64,000 nucleotides of DNA from assembly GCA_009760855.2 (NCBI GenBank), contig WPIO01000088.1, positions 601,001-665,000 of the forward strand, written 5' to 3'. Under the pieces are notes generated by a model that did no database searches, was not told the origin of the DNA, and saw only the letters and a list, made by a program, of their open reading frames with translations. The stretch is from Cristatella mucedo. Lineage: Eukaryota; Bryozoa; Phylactolaemata; Cristatellidae. The position numbers and the translations under genes were made by a program. Of this stretch, positions 45,145 to 57,304 are shown piece after piece (positions within the stretch are counted from its first letter, which is position 1; each line of letters begins with the position of its first letter).

Positions 45145-47704
45145 ATGGCAATGTTGGGGATCTTAAGAGAGCACCAGGGGCGTGTGCTTGCCCATTGCTT
45201 CCGCCAACATAACTACGACGTTGACGAATTGATCGTCAACAATAAGAATGGCCAGTTATTGATTGTTCGCCACCGGCCAGATGGCAGGAAAGCCTGTGCT
45301 AAAATTCTTCCTTCGTCTAAACACTGGATAGCCAATAGTCTTCATAAAGAAGTTGAAATTATGCGAACGCTAAAGCACGAGAATGTCATTGAATACTACT
45401 CCGACTTTACGCTCAACGGTGGTTGGGTAAGAGGTGCCTGAAAGTGCAATCGCTTGTTCGTCGCCTTCTTGGTAGCGACGCAAACTAAGCCTAAGAAGCC
45501 AGAGGGTGAGGGTGCGAATGTGATGCCTCTTGAGTTTGTGAGTTTGGTCTCTACTTCTGTTTCATCCTGCGCTCACCGGCTAGCCTAGTTAAACGAAATG
45601 CTGCTGTCAAATTTTGAACTCGATAATATCTTGACTCTTTTTTCTTCGATGTTCAGTCGTCCTGAGTGCTAGCCCCTTATTTCGGGCACGGCGGAAATGG
45701 CTGCATAGTCGCTGAATGGCTGGGTGTGTACGCTTGCACTATGGTGATGCCAGGGCGATTCGCCACGGCTGCAGGCGGCTACGTCTCTCTAGACCGAGCA
45801 TGCGCCTAGCCGTAGAGTTAGCCCTTGTCTTGAAAACGATTTCTTGTACTATCTAGACCACTTGCATAGTAATGGAGTTAGGTCAGCTCGGCGATCTGAA
45901 CGCGTACCGACGGATGCAGCCTGATATACGAGTGCGGAGATTTGAAAGACGCGATATCATGCGACAGCTGGCAGCTGGCCTGAGCTACATGCATGCAATG
46001 CACGTCATACACGGGTGAGTACAGCTCAAGACCGGGCACCTTACTTCCGGTCGTGCTTGTGGGTTTGCACAGCCGCGACCGGTGCTCGGGCTTTATTTAG
46101 CTGCTCTCGGGACGGTCACGGTGCGAGCACTAATGCTTTTTTCTGACAGAGACGTCAAACCCGAGAACGTGCTGGTGTTCAGGGGACCCAAGGTGAAACT
46201 CTGCGACTTTGGCCTTGCCGAATGGTTCGTGCCTGGCCAAAAGATGTGTGGATATCGTGGCACGCCGATTTACAACGCTCCTGAAACGCTGAGAAGCGAG
46301 GAGTACGAGCCTGTGCCGACCGACATCTATTCGCTGGGAGTCCTTCTCTACGTAATAGTGAGTGAGCGAAGCAGATGGGTGATAAGGAGACTTGAGTATC
46401 GAGTATCGATGTGACTGGACCAAGTTCATCTGAGAGTACCACAGAGCTCCATGCTAGGTCCGGATCTTTTCATGGTTTATACTCTCCCTCTTGCCTGTTA
46501 TTGCCAAGCACAATCTAAGCTTTCCCTTCTATGTGGATGACACTCAGCTGTACTTTTGCTTTCATCCCTCCCAGCCTGTCTCGCACCTCGAATGCTCTCA
46601 ACGCCCTTGCTGCAGGTATTGATGACATAAGCACATGAATGGCAGCAAATTTCAAAACTAACTTACTATTCATATGTAATCCAAGTGTGATTCAGAAACT
46701 AGAAGCTCAAAATCGGCTCTGCTAGCATATCTTCTGTTGAGCCTACTCAAAATCTACATGTAACATCCCAAAGTGACGTTTCGTTGGACGACCACATGAG
46801 GTCTAAAATGAAGTCTGCCTACTTTCAGCTACACTGCATTGCTCAAATATGGGCTTGTTTAGATAAGGATACCACATCTAAGGTGACATTTGTGACACCC
46901 CGTCTTGACTTCTGTAACTCACTGCTTGCTGGCCTACCGGGGTTTTGCAATCAATCGTTTACAGTTGGTGCTAAACTCTGCAGCTAGGCTTGTCTGTCAT
47001 TAGCGTAGTACTTGCCACATCACACTACTTCCAGCCAACCTGAACTGGCTACCAGTCAAGAAACGAATAGACTTCAAGATTGCATCGCTCACTTTATGTC
47101 CCTTCATTCTTTGGCTCCAGCCTACCTATCAAAGCTACTCTCCCCCAGGCCAAGCGTTGTACCACCTGCTTTTCGGAAACCAGCATTTTACGTATACCTC
47201 TTATTAGCTTTGGAGACTTAGGAGACGCTTTGGAGACCGTGCAGTTAATTAAGACATTAATGCGTGTGATTCTTCCATTTACGTGCTAGTCCTTGCTGAC
47301 ACTGCTGCATGCTGCCACTAACTCATTTGCATGCTGACTCTGTGCATGTCACCCCTAACCATGTTATTCATGTTTGTTTATCAAGCATGATTTTCCAAAC
47401 ACCATTCAATAGTATTTCTTTTGCAGTAAGAGATTTAGTTCTCTGGGGCGCCTTATCAAGTTTACTATCATTGTTATTATCAAGCTTAATTCAGGAAACA
47501 AGATTTGTTTCGTTTAAGGCAGACGGAGATTTTCCCAACCCGGAGCCAGCAGATGGATTTATGGAGTTCAAGAGAAGCCTGGCAGAGCTCCAAGATAGCG
47601 ACGACTTTGAGCGTCTAATCATAGCCCGACTGATGGAGCCCGAGGCCAAAAACAGAATCACCCTGGATTGCCTCCTGGTCCATCCCTACTATCTGGACCA
47701 ATGA
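45145..47704 (+). CDS. Divergent protein-kinase-like gene, copy C (intact, mosaic)
   Basis: Exons 45145-45426, 45857-46014, 46150-46357 and 47495-47704 have the same lengths and phases as copy B and give 285 codons. Key residues are kept: Lys53 (ACAKIL), hinge [12 protein letters not shown], catalytic loop HGDVKPEN, DFG, NAPETL, DIYSLG, and the C-terminal [13 protein letters not shown]. The first lobe is A-like (LIVNNKNGQLLIVRHRPDG) and also lacks a normal glycine-rich loop. From RSEEYEPVP in exon 3 through exon 4 and its flank the sequence is that of copy B. Promoter with TATATATA 64 bases upstream. A small kinase or pseudokinase; substrate unknown. Confidence 0.7.
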
Positions 47705-49470
47705 ACGGTGGCAGAGGGATTAAGGCGAGATGCAATTGAAAAGGGAGGCTGCCAATGGATGGCTGACCTCCGACCTCCGCTCCGACAGTTTCTTTAGCTC
47801 CGTCCAAGCTCGATGCTAACATTAAAATGTACCGGCAAGCAATCGCTGCCCAGACAACCAGATGTATTTTCCTTAGCTGCCACTGTTAGAGACTGGAGAG
47901 ATGCTTCCTGCAGGCACCTATCTCTCTCTTTCTCTCACTGTCTCTCTCGCCTGCCTAAATTTTCGCTTGGGAACCGGGCGTCAAAGGTCAATGCAGGCAT
48001 CTTCTGGCGCCGGTATGTCCCGTGTGCCACGAGTGTGCTGGTCGACAGGCAAATGGCGTCCCGTGAGCATGGCAGATCGGTAGAGAGCGACTGCTTTTCC
48101 ACCAATTCCCAATCTCGAACGTTTCTGAAGCTGAATCTGCAGCTGATCTAATTAATAATAATGTCTTGCTCAATGATTTCCAAAAGGTTATGGTGAGAAG
48201 CTAGACTTTGAATTTATCTCCCCTATAGCCATTTGCAAAATCGGGAGGCACTTGTTGTGAAGGTATGCGACTACAGAATAAGCGAAGAGCATAGCAGCAT
48301 GCAATAATAATTAGAGCTACTAGTGTACGTGTTCTGATCGCTGTGCGGCGGATTGCAGCGGATTTCGCCGGATTGAGGTGGACTGCTGTAAGGGACTGGG
48401 CAGAGTCAGCCGATTGCAGTGTTCCACGAGAACTCGTGCAGGCATCTAGCGTTATTTTGTGGATGCCCTTTAAACTGAGTGCAGGCTCATAGGCAATGCT
48501 AATTAGAGCTTCGCTATGGCAGTTTGAGGATGATTTGCAATATAATTCAGTACACTAAGGTTTTGCAGGTCATTTCCGGCCATTAACGGGCATTGCCACA
48601 ACGCAAGGAGGCACATTTGTATTTATTTTACGTGGGTGTGCGGACGACATGGTACACTTTATTATGCAAAAAAAACTGGAGCTCGGTGAAATCAATTTCT
48701 AGCTTTTTCGCCATTGATATGATGGATTGAACTGGATTGCGGTATTTAACCGGGCTACTACAGTATTGCAGCGAATTGCACGTGAACGGCCGTGCCAACT
48801 GAAATGAAGTTTTCAAAGACCAATTGTCGCAGAGTGTGCTGCCATGTTCAATCAACAAAAGGAGCTTTTTGAACAGTATTTCCATCTTTTCGTGGGTGAA
48901 ATGCGGCGGATAGCCGCATTGGCCTGGGCCATCACAACAGTATTGAAGTAGACGTAGCTAGAATGCATGAGCGGAATCGCACGAAACCTGGTACGTGTAG
49001 AGTAATTTGATATTCCAACCTTTTTGCAGCTGCGTGCAGCTAATTTCTGGTGGATTTTACTGGATCTAAAATGGATTGAGGTGGATTGCCGTACAGCCAT
49101 CCAGCGTTGAATTTCATTTGCACGAGTGCGTGTACGCACAGCGGCATGAAATTTAGTGAATTGATATAAACCAACTTCTACTACAGTATCAACCCAAAAA
49201 TTGACTCGGCAACGCTAATGTCTGATCGATGTTAGGATAATAAGAGTGGATTTTGCTAGTTTGTCGAAACCGGAACAATCTCGCATCGATTGCAGAAGTC
49301 GGCGCTTTCGTCATTGGCCTCTCACGGTGCGATGCTTTGCAAACCTAACGCACACGAATTTCTTCCTAATGGTGGGCGCAAATAGTCCGGGATTGGGCCC
49401 AAACCGATATAAAGGGCAAATATAATCGCACGTTGCGGACGTAAAGAAAAATGGCGGATAATTGGATTCG
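46358..49470 (+). repeat. Direct segmental duplication, unit 2 (C 3' half)
   Basis: Counterpart of 38170-40950, with about 470 extra bases near 48290-48780 rich in GGATTGCAGCGGATT-like words. Confidence 0.9.
46440..47485 (+). mobile_element. LINE family 2 relic in intron 3 of copy C
   Basis: Nearly identical to 38270-39330, including the frames reading [15 protein letters not shown] and [13 protein letters not shown], and the 3' tail just before exon 4. Confidence 0.85.
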
Positions 49471-49640
49471 CCGTAACGTCTGATTGGTCAACTGAAGCTG
49501 TCTTGCACTGCTTCTAGTTCGCATCGGCAAATCGTTATGCCAAGACCACGTGCGAGCGCACACACACACAAAACACAAAATTCGAGCTTCAGGTCCTATC
49601 TCAGTGAAAGACTCCAGAGTATTCACTTGAATCCTCGGTT
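47705..49640. other. No recognisable gene
   Basis: 3' flank of copy C. Duplicated from the B flank to about 49470; the rest shows no motifs. (CA)n of about 18 bases near 49558. Confidence 0.5.
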
Positions 49641-50815
49641 CCTGGCTGCACCTCAATGTCTGCATTTAAGCAGATCACTAGTGATCTAGTCCTAAAGTTC
49701 GTATCTCAATCAAAGAAGACAACAAGTCCTCTGGACCCTATTCCCACTGTCCTGCTCCTACGTTGCATTGATCTGCTGCTGCCATGCATAACCAACATCA
49801 TTAATATGTCATTAGCCTCAGGTCATGTCCCAGCACCTTTCAAAAAGCTGTAGTCAGGCCACTTCTCAAGAAAGCTACACTAGACCAAGAGAACTTGAGC
49901 AACTACCGCCCAGTCTCCCTTCTACCATTCCTACTACAGACACTGGAACGGGTCGTGGCAGACCAGCTGAACTCATATATCGAAACCTAACACCTAGCTA
50001 GTAAGTTCCAGTCTGGCTTTAGAGCTAATCACTCCACAGAGTCAGCATTGCTTAGGGTATACAACGACCTACTTAGGAAAGCAGACATGGGCAGAGTTCT
50101 CTGCTTGTTTTTCTCGATCTTTCGGCCTGTTCTTTTCATGGTTTATACTCTCCCTCTTGCTGATGTGATCCACAAGTACGATCTATGCTTTCACTTCTAT
50201 GCGGATGACACTCTGTTGTACCTTTGATTTGATCCCTCCCAGCCTTCGAACACCTCAAATTGTTTTAACTCTATTGCTGCATGTATTGATGACATCCGCA
50301 CTTTGATGGCAGCACATTTTCTTAAACTAAACGATGATAAAACTAACTTATTCGTTATGGGCAAAGCCGGTGTGATTCAGAAATTCAAATGGCTAATGCT
50401 CAAATTTGGCTCAGCCAATATATCTCTTGTTGAATCAGCTCAAAATCTAGGTGTCATTTTCCAACGTGACTTCCCGTTAGACGACCACACCAGCTCCACA
50501 ATCAAGTCTGCCTACGTTCAGATACATAACATTGCTAAAATTCGAGCTTGTTTAGATAAGGATACAAAGTCTAATTTGGTCCATGCATTCATGACGTCCC
50601 GTCTTGACTTCTGTAACTCACTGCTTGCTGGCCTACCAGCATGTGCAATCAGGGGCTTGCTGCTTGTATCTCTCAGATCTACTCCCCCACCAGGCCAAGC
50701 ATAGTACCACCCGCTTTTCGGAATCCAACAGTTTACCAATACATCGTACAAACCTCAAATCCTTTGGAGACCGTGCATTTATTTCGTATCCTCCCAAACC
50801 CTGGAACTCACTCCA
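49640..50815 (+). pseudogene. LINE family 2 reverse transcriptase relic, good coverage
   Basis: The best RT region in the window. SDLVLKFVSQSKKTTSPLDP, then [50 protein letters not shown], a jump to [20 protein letters not shown], then FYADDTLLYL (the YADD catalytic motif), KLNDDKTNLFVMG, NLGVIF and [20 protein letters not shown]. These are the CR1/L2-type RT blocks in order. Frameshifts near 49850 and 50100 and stops near 49990 and 50228 break it, and the end is interrupted by the hairpin at 50817. Confidence 0.85.
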
Positions 50816-50816
50816 G

Positions 50817-50902
50817 TGAAGCCTTTGAATGCGATTTCTTGATATCCAAGCAAAAACCCCTGTTATTGCTTGGATAGCAAGAAATCACATATAAAGGCTT
50901 CA
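50817..50902. repeat. 86-nt hairpin, 37-bp arms
   Basis: Arms 50817-50853 and 50866-50902 pair with four mismatches around a 12-base loop (AAACCCCTGTTA). Ends are TGAAGCC and GGCTTCA. CAG flanks it on both sides, a possible 3-bp target duplication. Either a tiny foldback transposon or a hairpin RNA precursor. Confidence 0.8.
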
Positions 50903-51149
50903 CAGAACAATCCAAACTAAGCAGCTTCGCGGCTGCATTATTAAACTGCTGGCGACGAGCAACGGATCGTCGCATGGAAATGAATGAGTAAAGACCACGC
51001 CTTGTAATGAACGGAAGTCATCGTATGAATGGAAGTAACGTAGAAGTCATGTGCTATCGAAACGATGAACATAGCTGTAAGCAAAGCCTGAACCTTTTGT
51101 CACCCTGTTGGAGAGCTGAACTTTAGCAGGAGCGAGAGAGCTTTGCCTT

Positions 51150-51656
51150 TGCTTCTCTTGAACTCGAACAATCCAGCTGGAGCTCCAGCTCCAGCTCGGG
51201 AAGAAATCCCCGTGCCTTAAACGAAACAGAGCTGGTTGCATGGACAAAGTTTAATTACAACAATCATGATAACACACTTGATAAAGGGCCCCCAGATATG
51301 TAAATCTCTTTCTAGGTGACATACATATTCTGCAAAAGAAATACCATTGAATGAGTGGAAATATCATGCTTGATAAACTACATGAATGACATGGTTAGGG
51401 GTGACATGGACAGGCTCAGCATGCAAAGGTGGTTAGTGGCAGCATGCACAGTGTCAGCACGCATAAGCACATCAAGGACGAATCGCATGCATTAATTTAT
51501 TTTTAAATGTTGTCAAGTCAGGGGAGGTCGTGATGCAAGTCGGAAGTGATTTCCAGGCCTTAGGAGCATGCAAACCTACTGCACGGTCTCCAAAGGATTC
51601 GATGTTTGTAAGAGGTATAAGTAAATATTTGGTTTCAGAAATTACAACGCTTGGCC

Positions 51657-51694
<38 letters not shown>

Positions 51695-53604
51695 ATAGGT
51701 TGGCTTGAGCCAAAAAATGGAGAGACCTAAAAGTGAGTGACAAAACCTTGAAGTCTATTCGTTGCTTGACTGGTAACCAGTGCAGGTTAGCTGGAAGTGG
51801 TGTGATGTGGCAACTGCTATGCTCACGACAGACAAGCCTAGCTGCAAAGTTTGGCACCAACTGGAAACGCTTCATTGCACATCCCAGTAGGCTAGCAAGC
51901 AGTGAGTTACAGAAGTCAAGACGGGGTGTGACTAATGTCACCAACTTAGATGTTCTATCCTTATCTGAACATGCCCGAATTTGAGCAATACGATGTAGCT
52001 CAAAGTAGGCAGACTTCATTGTGAAGCAGATGTGGTCGTATGACGAAATGTCACTTTGGACTATGCCCTTTAGATTTTGAGTAGATTCAGCGCGAGATAT
52101 GCTGACAGAGCCTATTTTGACCGTTAGTCTTTGTAATTTATAAATCACACCTGGTTTGCATATGACTAGTTAGTTAGTTTGGTCCTTGAATTTAACGAAA
52201 TTTGCTGCTATTTATGTGACCATGTCATCAGTACCTGCAGCAAGGGATTGAGAGAATTCGAGGTGCTCGAAGGATGGGAGGGATCAAAGAGAAGGTGCAA
52301 CTGAGTTTCATCCACATAGAAAAGTAAGCCTAGATTTCGCTTGGCACTAACAGGCTACAGGGAGAGTATTAACCGTGAAAAGATCCGGACCTAGCATGGA
52401 GCTCTGAGGTATTCTCAGACGATCTTCGTCCACTCACATCAATACTCTATACTTAAGTCTCCCTATCAGAAATCTGCTTTGCTCACTCACTATTACGTAG
52501 AGAAGGACTCCCAGCGAATAGATGTCGGTCGGCACAGGCTCGTACTCCTCGCTTCTCAGCGTTTCAGGAGTGTTGTAAATCCGAGTGCCCATATATCCAT
52601 GCTTCTTCTTGCCAGGCTCGAACCGTCGGACGAGACCAAAGTCGCAGAGTTTCACCTTGGGTCCGCTGAACACAAGCACGTTCGACGGATTGACGTCTCT
52701 GTCAGAAAAAAAGCATTTTCGTGCCCACCGTGACCACTAGGAGAGCAGATAACTCTGGCCTGCTCATCAGCTGTGGTGGTGCAAACGTAGGTTCACGACC
52801 GGAAGTAAAGTTCGAGCTTGGTCTTGAGCCGCACTCACCCGTGTATAACATGCATGGCGTGCATGGAGCTCAGGCCAGCTGCCAGCTGTCTCATGATATC
52901 GCGTCTTTCGAATCGCGGCCCTATACTATCAGGCTGCATCCGTCGGTATGCCGTCAGATCACCGAGCTGGCCTAACTCCATTACTAGACAAATGGTCTAG
53001 ATACTACAAAAAATCGTTTTCAAGACGAAACTTTGTCACTGGGCAGTAGAAGTTGCAAGAAGCAGCTGCAAGAAGTATTACTGTGAAGCTCACCGAGTGC
53101 CTTTCCAAAGACGAGCACAAGTTTTAACGTTCTGCGATTACTCCTCTGATGAAATACGGCTAAGTACGCTAGCAAGTAAGCGCTTGATGAAACAGAAGTA
53201 GAGAACGAACTCACAATCTCAAGAGGCATCACACTCGCACCCTCACCCTCAGGCTGCTTAAAAAGCTTAAGCTCGCGTCGCTGCCAAGAAGGCGATGAAC
53301 ACGAGAATGCACTGCCAGGCAGCTCTTAACCGACTACTTATGAGCATAAAGTCGGAGTAGTATTCAATTATATTATCGTGCTTTAGCTCTTGCATAATTT
53401 CAACTTCTGCAGGTCTTTTATTTCCGTATGTAGGCGTGGAAGAATTTTAACGCAGACATCCGTACCGTCTGGCCGGTGGCGAGCTTGATATAACTTGCCA
53501 TTCTTACTATTGACGATCGACTTGCCAAGCTCACAGTTATATTCAACGCTGCACTGGATCACAAGCAGCTGGTGCTCTCGTATTCCGGCCTCGATCACAT
53601 CCAT
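51150..53604 (-). pseudogene. Kinase-like gene, copy D, broken
   Basis: Inverted relative of copy B. Exon 1 from 53604 has a 7-base deletion near 53435 that shifts the frame, and its donor GT is changed to TT. Exon 2 (52996-52839) and exon 3 (52698-52491) keep lengths and splice sites, but the catalytic-loop Lys is Asn (DVNPSN) and APE is TPE. The exon 4 remnant at about 51240-51150 shares SVSFKARGFLP with copy A, lacks the AG acceptor, and loses the kinase frame within 30 codons. A clear pseudogene. Confidence 0.8.
51280..52420 (-). mobile_element. LINE family 2 relic in intron 3 of copy D
   Basis: Sense to the kinase remnant: [80 protein letters not shown], then a GA tract (51659-51691) and the tail near 51290-51400. 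Confidence 0.85.
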
Positions 53605-53668
53605 GACTAGAGTGGGGTTACTGCTCTGCACATCCTGCCGGGTGCTTTAGCAATTGTGTGTCGTCACC

Positions 53669-53675
53669 ATATATA
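53669..53675 (-). promoter_or_regulatory. TATA box relic of copy D
   Basis: CTATATATGGTGACGACACA on the minus strand, at the position of the TATATATA boxes of A and C. Confidence 0.4.
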
Positions 53676-53749
53676 GCAGTTGTCGCAGCAACGGCGTGTC
53701 GTCAAAAAAGAGAAATTGGATGGGTCGGAAATGGCCGAGGTCGAGAATC

Positions 53750-55110
53750 GAGAACCGGAAATGATGATGAGAATGCGAATCGAAAAAGAACGACAGCTGC
53801 TATTGCGAACGCTTTCCCGTGCAGCGATAACAAACGACGATAAAATCACGCCTCAACATTCATCAGCTCGGTGATACCGATAGAAAATTCATCAGGTCTG
53901 CGAGACCATAATTTTCCCCTGTCATTTATCCCGATGCATTTCTTTCTGTGTAAAATTATAAACAAACTATACGACTAAAAAGTGAAGTCGCACGTAAAGC
54001 CAAATTTTTGTCTGATAACAGCAGGAGCTACGAGGTGTGCATAGTAGTATAAAGTTGATTTACACATTCTTCTGCTTTGCGTCGAAACTTCACAGAGCCA
54101 ATGTCATTGCTTCGTCTGCTGATTTTTCATAGAAATAAAAGCTCAATGACAAGAAACTCTTTGACGTCCCATAAATGGAAATCCTTTGATGTCCCGTAAA
54201 TGAAATATCGCTGATGTCTGATAAAGATGTTGCTCCGTCAGGATGAACAGGCACGGCACATGGCTGAATGTGGTGCAAATTTGAGCGATGTGACCTAGGG
54301 CAAGCGGCATGTCTCTGGTGAGCACGTCAAGGGATTTGTCTTTTTCTCACGTACTTTGTCTAACAGTGAACAATCGAGTGAGCTCTACTAGACCGGACTC
54401 CAACTAATCATTTTGTGCGATACGATCTTTCCGATTCGGTCATTTCGCGTGCAATACATACATACGCTATGCACATTGTTCAATACAGTCATGAAAATCC
54501 TTCAAAAAAATCAGAGGCACCGCTACGATTTTTTTCGCTACATTTTTGTCTGTTCAACATTTCCACATCAACATTTAAACAACTACATTGCGTCCGGGCA
54601 TTAGTGGAGCACTGGCGACTTCCGGCTCCTCCGGAAGCCGGAAGTCGCAGGCGTTGATATGCATGCGACTCAAGCCTGTACGTAGATGTAGTCAAGCTCG
54701 GGAGCGTCATACTCCTGTGTCCGGGTCGTTTTAGTCGGGATCTTTTCCGTCGGGACCCTGATGAGCAGCACCAGCAAATACGGTGTGGCTAAGCCAGGCA
54801 GATGGCTGACTGAGCAGAGACAGGGCTAGCGTGGAGAGCCGGTCATCGATGATTGACTCAGCTTACCAGCCAACCACAAGCGACTGTAATGTAATATATC
54901 TCCGTCTGTAGCTTCACAAAGCCAGAAAGACTAAGTGAGCGTTACGTAGGAGAGTTTTGTATAACAGGCTCACAGCCTAAACGGCTTTCGGTACGCATTC
55001 GGTAGCCAAAACACTTCGTCTCGCGAAGCAAAGAGAAAGTGGGAAGCATAGAAGAGTCAGGTGAACAGTTACAGTAGTGAGTAGCATAGAAGTAGCAGCT
55101 CAGGACCGCT
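53750..55110 (-). repeat. Inverted copy of the region upstream of B
   Basis: Pairs with 34.53-35.89 kb (sum about 89642). Contains hairpin H copy 5 and the LINE family 1 3' UTR. Confidence 0.85.
54615..54648. repeat. Hairpin H, copy 5
   Basis: Stem GCGACTTCCGGCT with its complement, loop CCTCCGGA; same as copy 3. Confidence 0.9.
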
Positions 55111-55960
55111 GATAGTCGGAAGCAATACAGTAGTAGTCGTTTCTTACGGATTGTGGAAGGGAGCTCCACTGTCAAGGACTACACTACTAAAGCTTCTGTC
55201 GCTAACGGTCTTTAGGCGGAGGAACGGAACAGCCAAGTTATTTTCCACACAGGACCTGAGGGCTGGAAGAGGCTGAAACTGGTGGAACAGTTCAGCTCGG
55301 CACAAACAAGCCAAGCCGTGGTGGTTCCTGTGCGACAACGAAAGAACTTTTCTCTGTACCCTTTGGTCAACCAGCATCCATCCTAGCTCTTTTAGCAAAG
55401 GAGACACGTGCTCAAAACTCTGGGACCTGAATACTAGCCTTGCAGCCATATTTATATTCAGCTGCAGTGGCCTAGTCGCTGTCTTTGGTAGCCCAGCGAA
55501 AAGGGAATTTCAGTGATCAAGCCGAGACAGGACTACGGAGCTGGTTAATTTTCTTGCAAGCCACTATGGAAGACAGCTCCGAATCTTGAACAGTGATCGG
55601 ACGTGATGGCTCTCTGTAGAAGCAATCGTCTGAATGAGGATTTTAAAATTTATGCTGCTGCCGAAAAAGGCACCTAAATTTCGAGCACGTGGTGATGGTC
55701 GCACAAAATCATCACCTATTAGAAGAGAAAAGGTTGTAGATCCAGTCACACACTCAGGGTGTCCTACCAGTAGCAGTTCGGTTTTATCGTCATTTAGTTT
55801 CAAGAGTCTTCAGACCTCCAGGATCAGATGTCGGCAAGGCAAGCATTCTGTTTATCAGTTACTGTAGCAGATTTCGACGGTTCGAATGACAAATATAGCT
55901 GAGTATCGTCAGCATATAAGCGATATCATATTCCATGCACTTTAATCGCTTTTCCCAGAG
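54890..55960 (-). pseudogene. LINE family 1 3' half relic
   Basis: High to low: KLNDDKTELLLVGHPE, ARNLGAFF, IRSCLP, then MAARLVFRSQ, LKELGWMLVDQRVQRKVLSL, PALRSC, VPFLRLKTVSDRSFSSVVL, then 3' UTR. Same family as 41660-42910, with independent stops and frameshifts. Confidence 0.8.
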
Positions 55961-56279
55961 TTTGAGTATAAATGGAGAACTGCAAGGGACCGATTACGGA
56001 CTCGTGAGGGGCTCCACTGGTGACCAGTCTCGTGTGAGACCATGTCTCCCCCACGACACGGACTGTGTCCATTAGCTTCGGAGTATTAAGTTACATGCAT
56101 AGTTGTAAATGCACTGTTGATTTTAGGGACTGTCTCATATCCCGTACAAATAAATGTAGTATTAACATATCATATAGTATATGTATTATTATATAAGCCT
56201 GTATAAAACAATTAGACAGGTTCTATGCATGCCGCACGTACTCTTTTACTAGGCAGCGGCCATGCGTGCTTTGTATCTC

Positions 56280-56690
56280 CGTCTGTAACTCCACAAAGTA
56301 ATAAAGACCATGTAGGTGTTACGCAGGAGAGTTTTGTATAGCGCACTCACAGCCTAAGCGGCTTTCGGTACGCATTCGGTAGCCAACCGACTTAGTCTCA
56401 CGTAACAAAGAGAAAGTGGGAAGCACGGCAGAGTCAGGAGAGCAGTTTAGGGAGTTAGTAGCATAGAAGTAGCAGCTCAGGACCGCTGAAAGGGGTGAGC
56501 CATTGTTGGCAGTAGGAGAGTAGTTGCCGTTGTGCAAGAATTGTGGAAGCGAGTTCCACAGTTCCACACCTGCAGAGCTAAAGCTTCTGTCGCCAACGGT
56601 CTTTAATCGGAGGAATGGAACAGCTAATTTATTGTACGTATAGGACCTGAGTGTGGTATTCATGTTTGTCATTGCATGATAGTCGGGCAA
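56280..56690 (-). pseudogene. LINE family 1 3' end relic
   Basis: VPFLRLKTVGDRSFSSAGVE followed by LWNSLPQ, then the 3' UTR and tail ending at about 56280. Lies 300 bases from the previous relic in the same orientation. Confidence 0.8.
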
Positions 56691-56760
56691 TTGCCTGCTT
56701 GTTTAAGCAGGAGACCTTACTTTTCATTTCATTAAGTATTGGTTATTGCTTCTTTTGACG

Positions 56761-57086
56761 TGTGTAGTTCGATTGAAGTCGGGTTGGTACAGCTCCTTTC
56801 CTCAGCAGCTGGTGGGAGCATCCTCGAGAGGTGCCTTTGCACAGCTGCGGTCAGCTTCTAGTGAAGCGTTGACAGAGGCCGATAACCCGCTGGTGAACAG
56901 TTGGTGGATTCACCATCGGGGTCGGCCAAGAGACAGCTGGAGTCGAGGAGAGAAGACTCGAGTCTTCTCTCCTCGACTCCAGCTTCGGACGAAAGCAGTC
57001 GTGTGTCTTGCGGCTCCGCGCCTTGTGCAATAAACCTTTGGCGTTATACATCAGCTGGCTCTCTGACGGGCGAACCAAACTACACA
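56761..57086 (+). mobile_element. Solo-LTR-like element
   Basis: 326 bases starting TGTGTAGTT and ending AACTACACA, an exact 9-bp terminal inverted repeat with TG..CA ends, and AATAAA at 57029. These are LTR features. Flanks (TGACG and GTTCA) give no 5-bp target duplication, and no second LTR or internal genes are seen. A 50-bp palindrome lies inside. Confidence 0.4.
56935..56984. repeat. Perfect 50-bp palindrome
   Basis: AGCTGGAGTCGAGGAGAGAA runs on into its exact reverse complement with no spacer; centre at 56959/56960 (ACTC|GAGT). Confidence 0.95.
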
Positions 57087-57099
57087 GTTCATTGCACCC

Positions 57100-57215
57100 A
57101 GGTCTTATCCCAGGACGTAATAGGCGCGATCTTCACAATCCAAGTCGCAGGTTCGAATCCTGTAGTGAGTGATACTTTATTGCCCACTGCAAGTGGCGGA
57201 GATATCCAATAAAGC
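57100..57215 (+). mobile_element. tRNA-derived SINE (SINE2)
   Basis: B-box GGTTCGAATCC at 57150 in a tRNA-like context, then a body GTAGTGAGTGATACTTTATT related to the copy at 24265-24400, then CAATAAAG. Confidence 0.55.
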
Positions 57216-57304
57216 TCTGCTACCGCGACACACAGATGAGGCTGTTAAAACCACTTGTATTTTACTATTGTGAAGCGCCCGAAGAGAACCTATTAGAAGA
57301 TGTA

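Larger units (their letters stand above)
43828..46357. repeat. Inverted segmental duplication, arm 2 (copy C)
   Basis: Reverse complement of 31971-34500, by the rule x pairs with 78328-x. It contains exons 1-3 of copy C. Confidence 0.9.

Noticed and set aside
53680-53874. Basic, Met/Glu-rich plus-strand frame upstream of kinase D
   Set aside because: The DNA is the duplicated promoter flank of the kinase copies; the frame is not kept in copies A-C.
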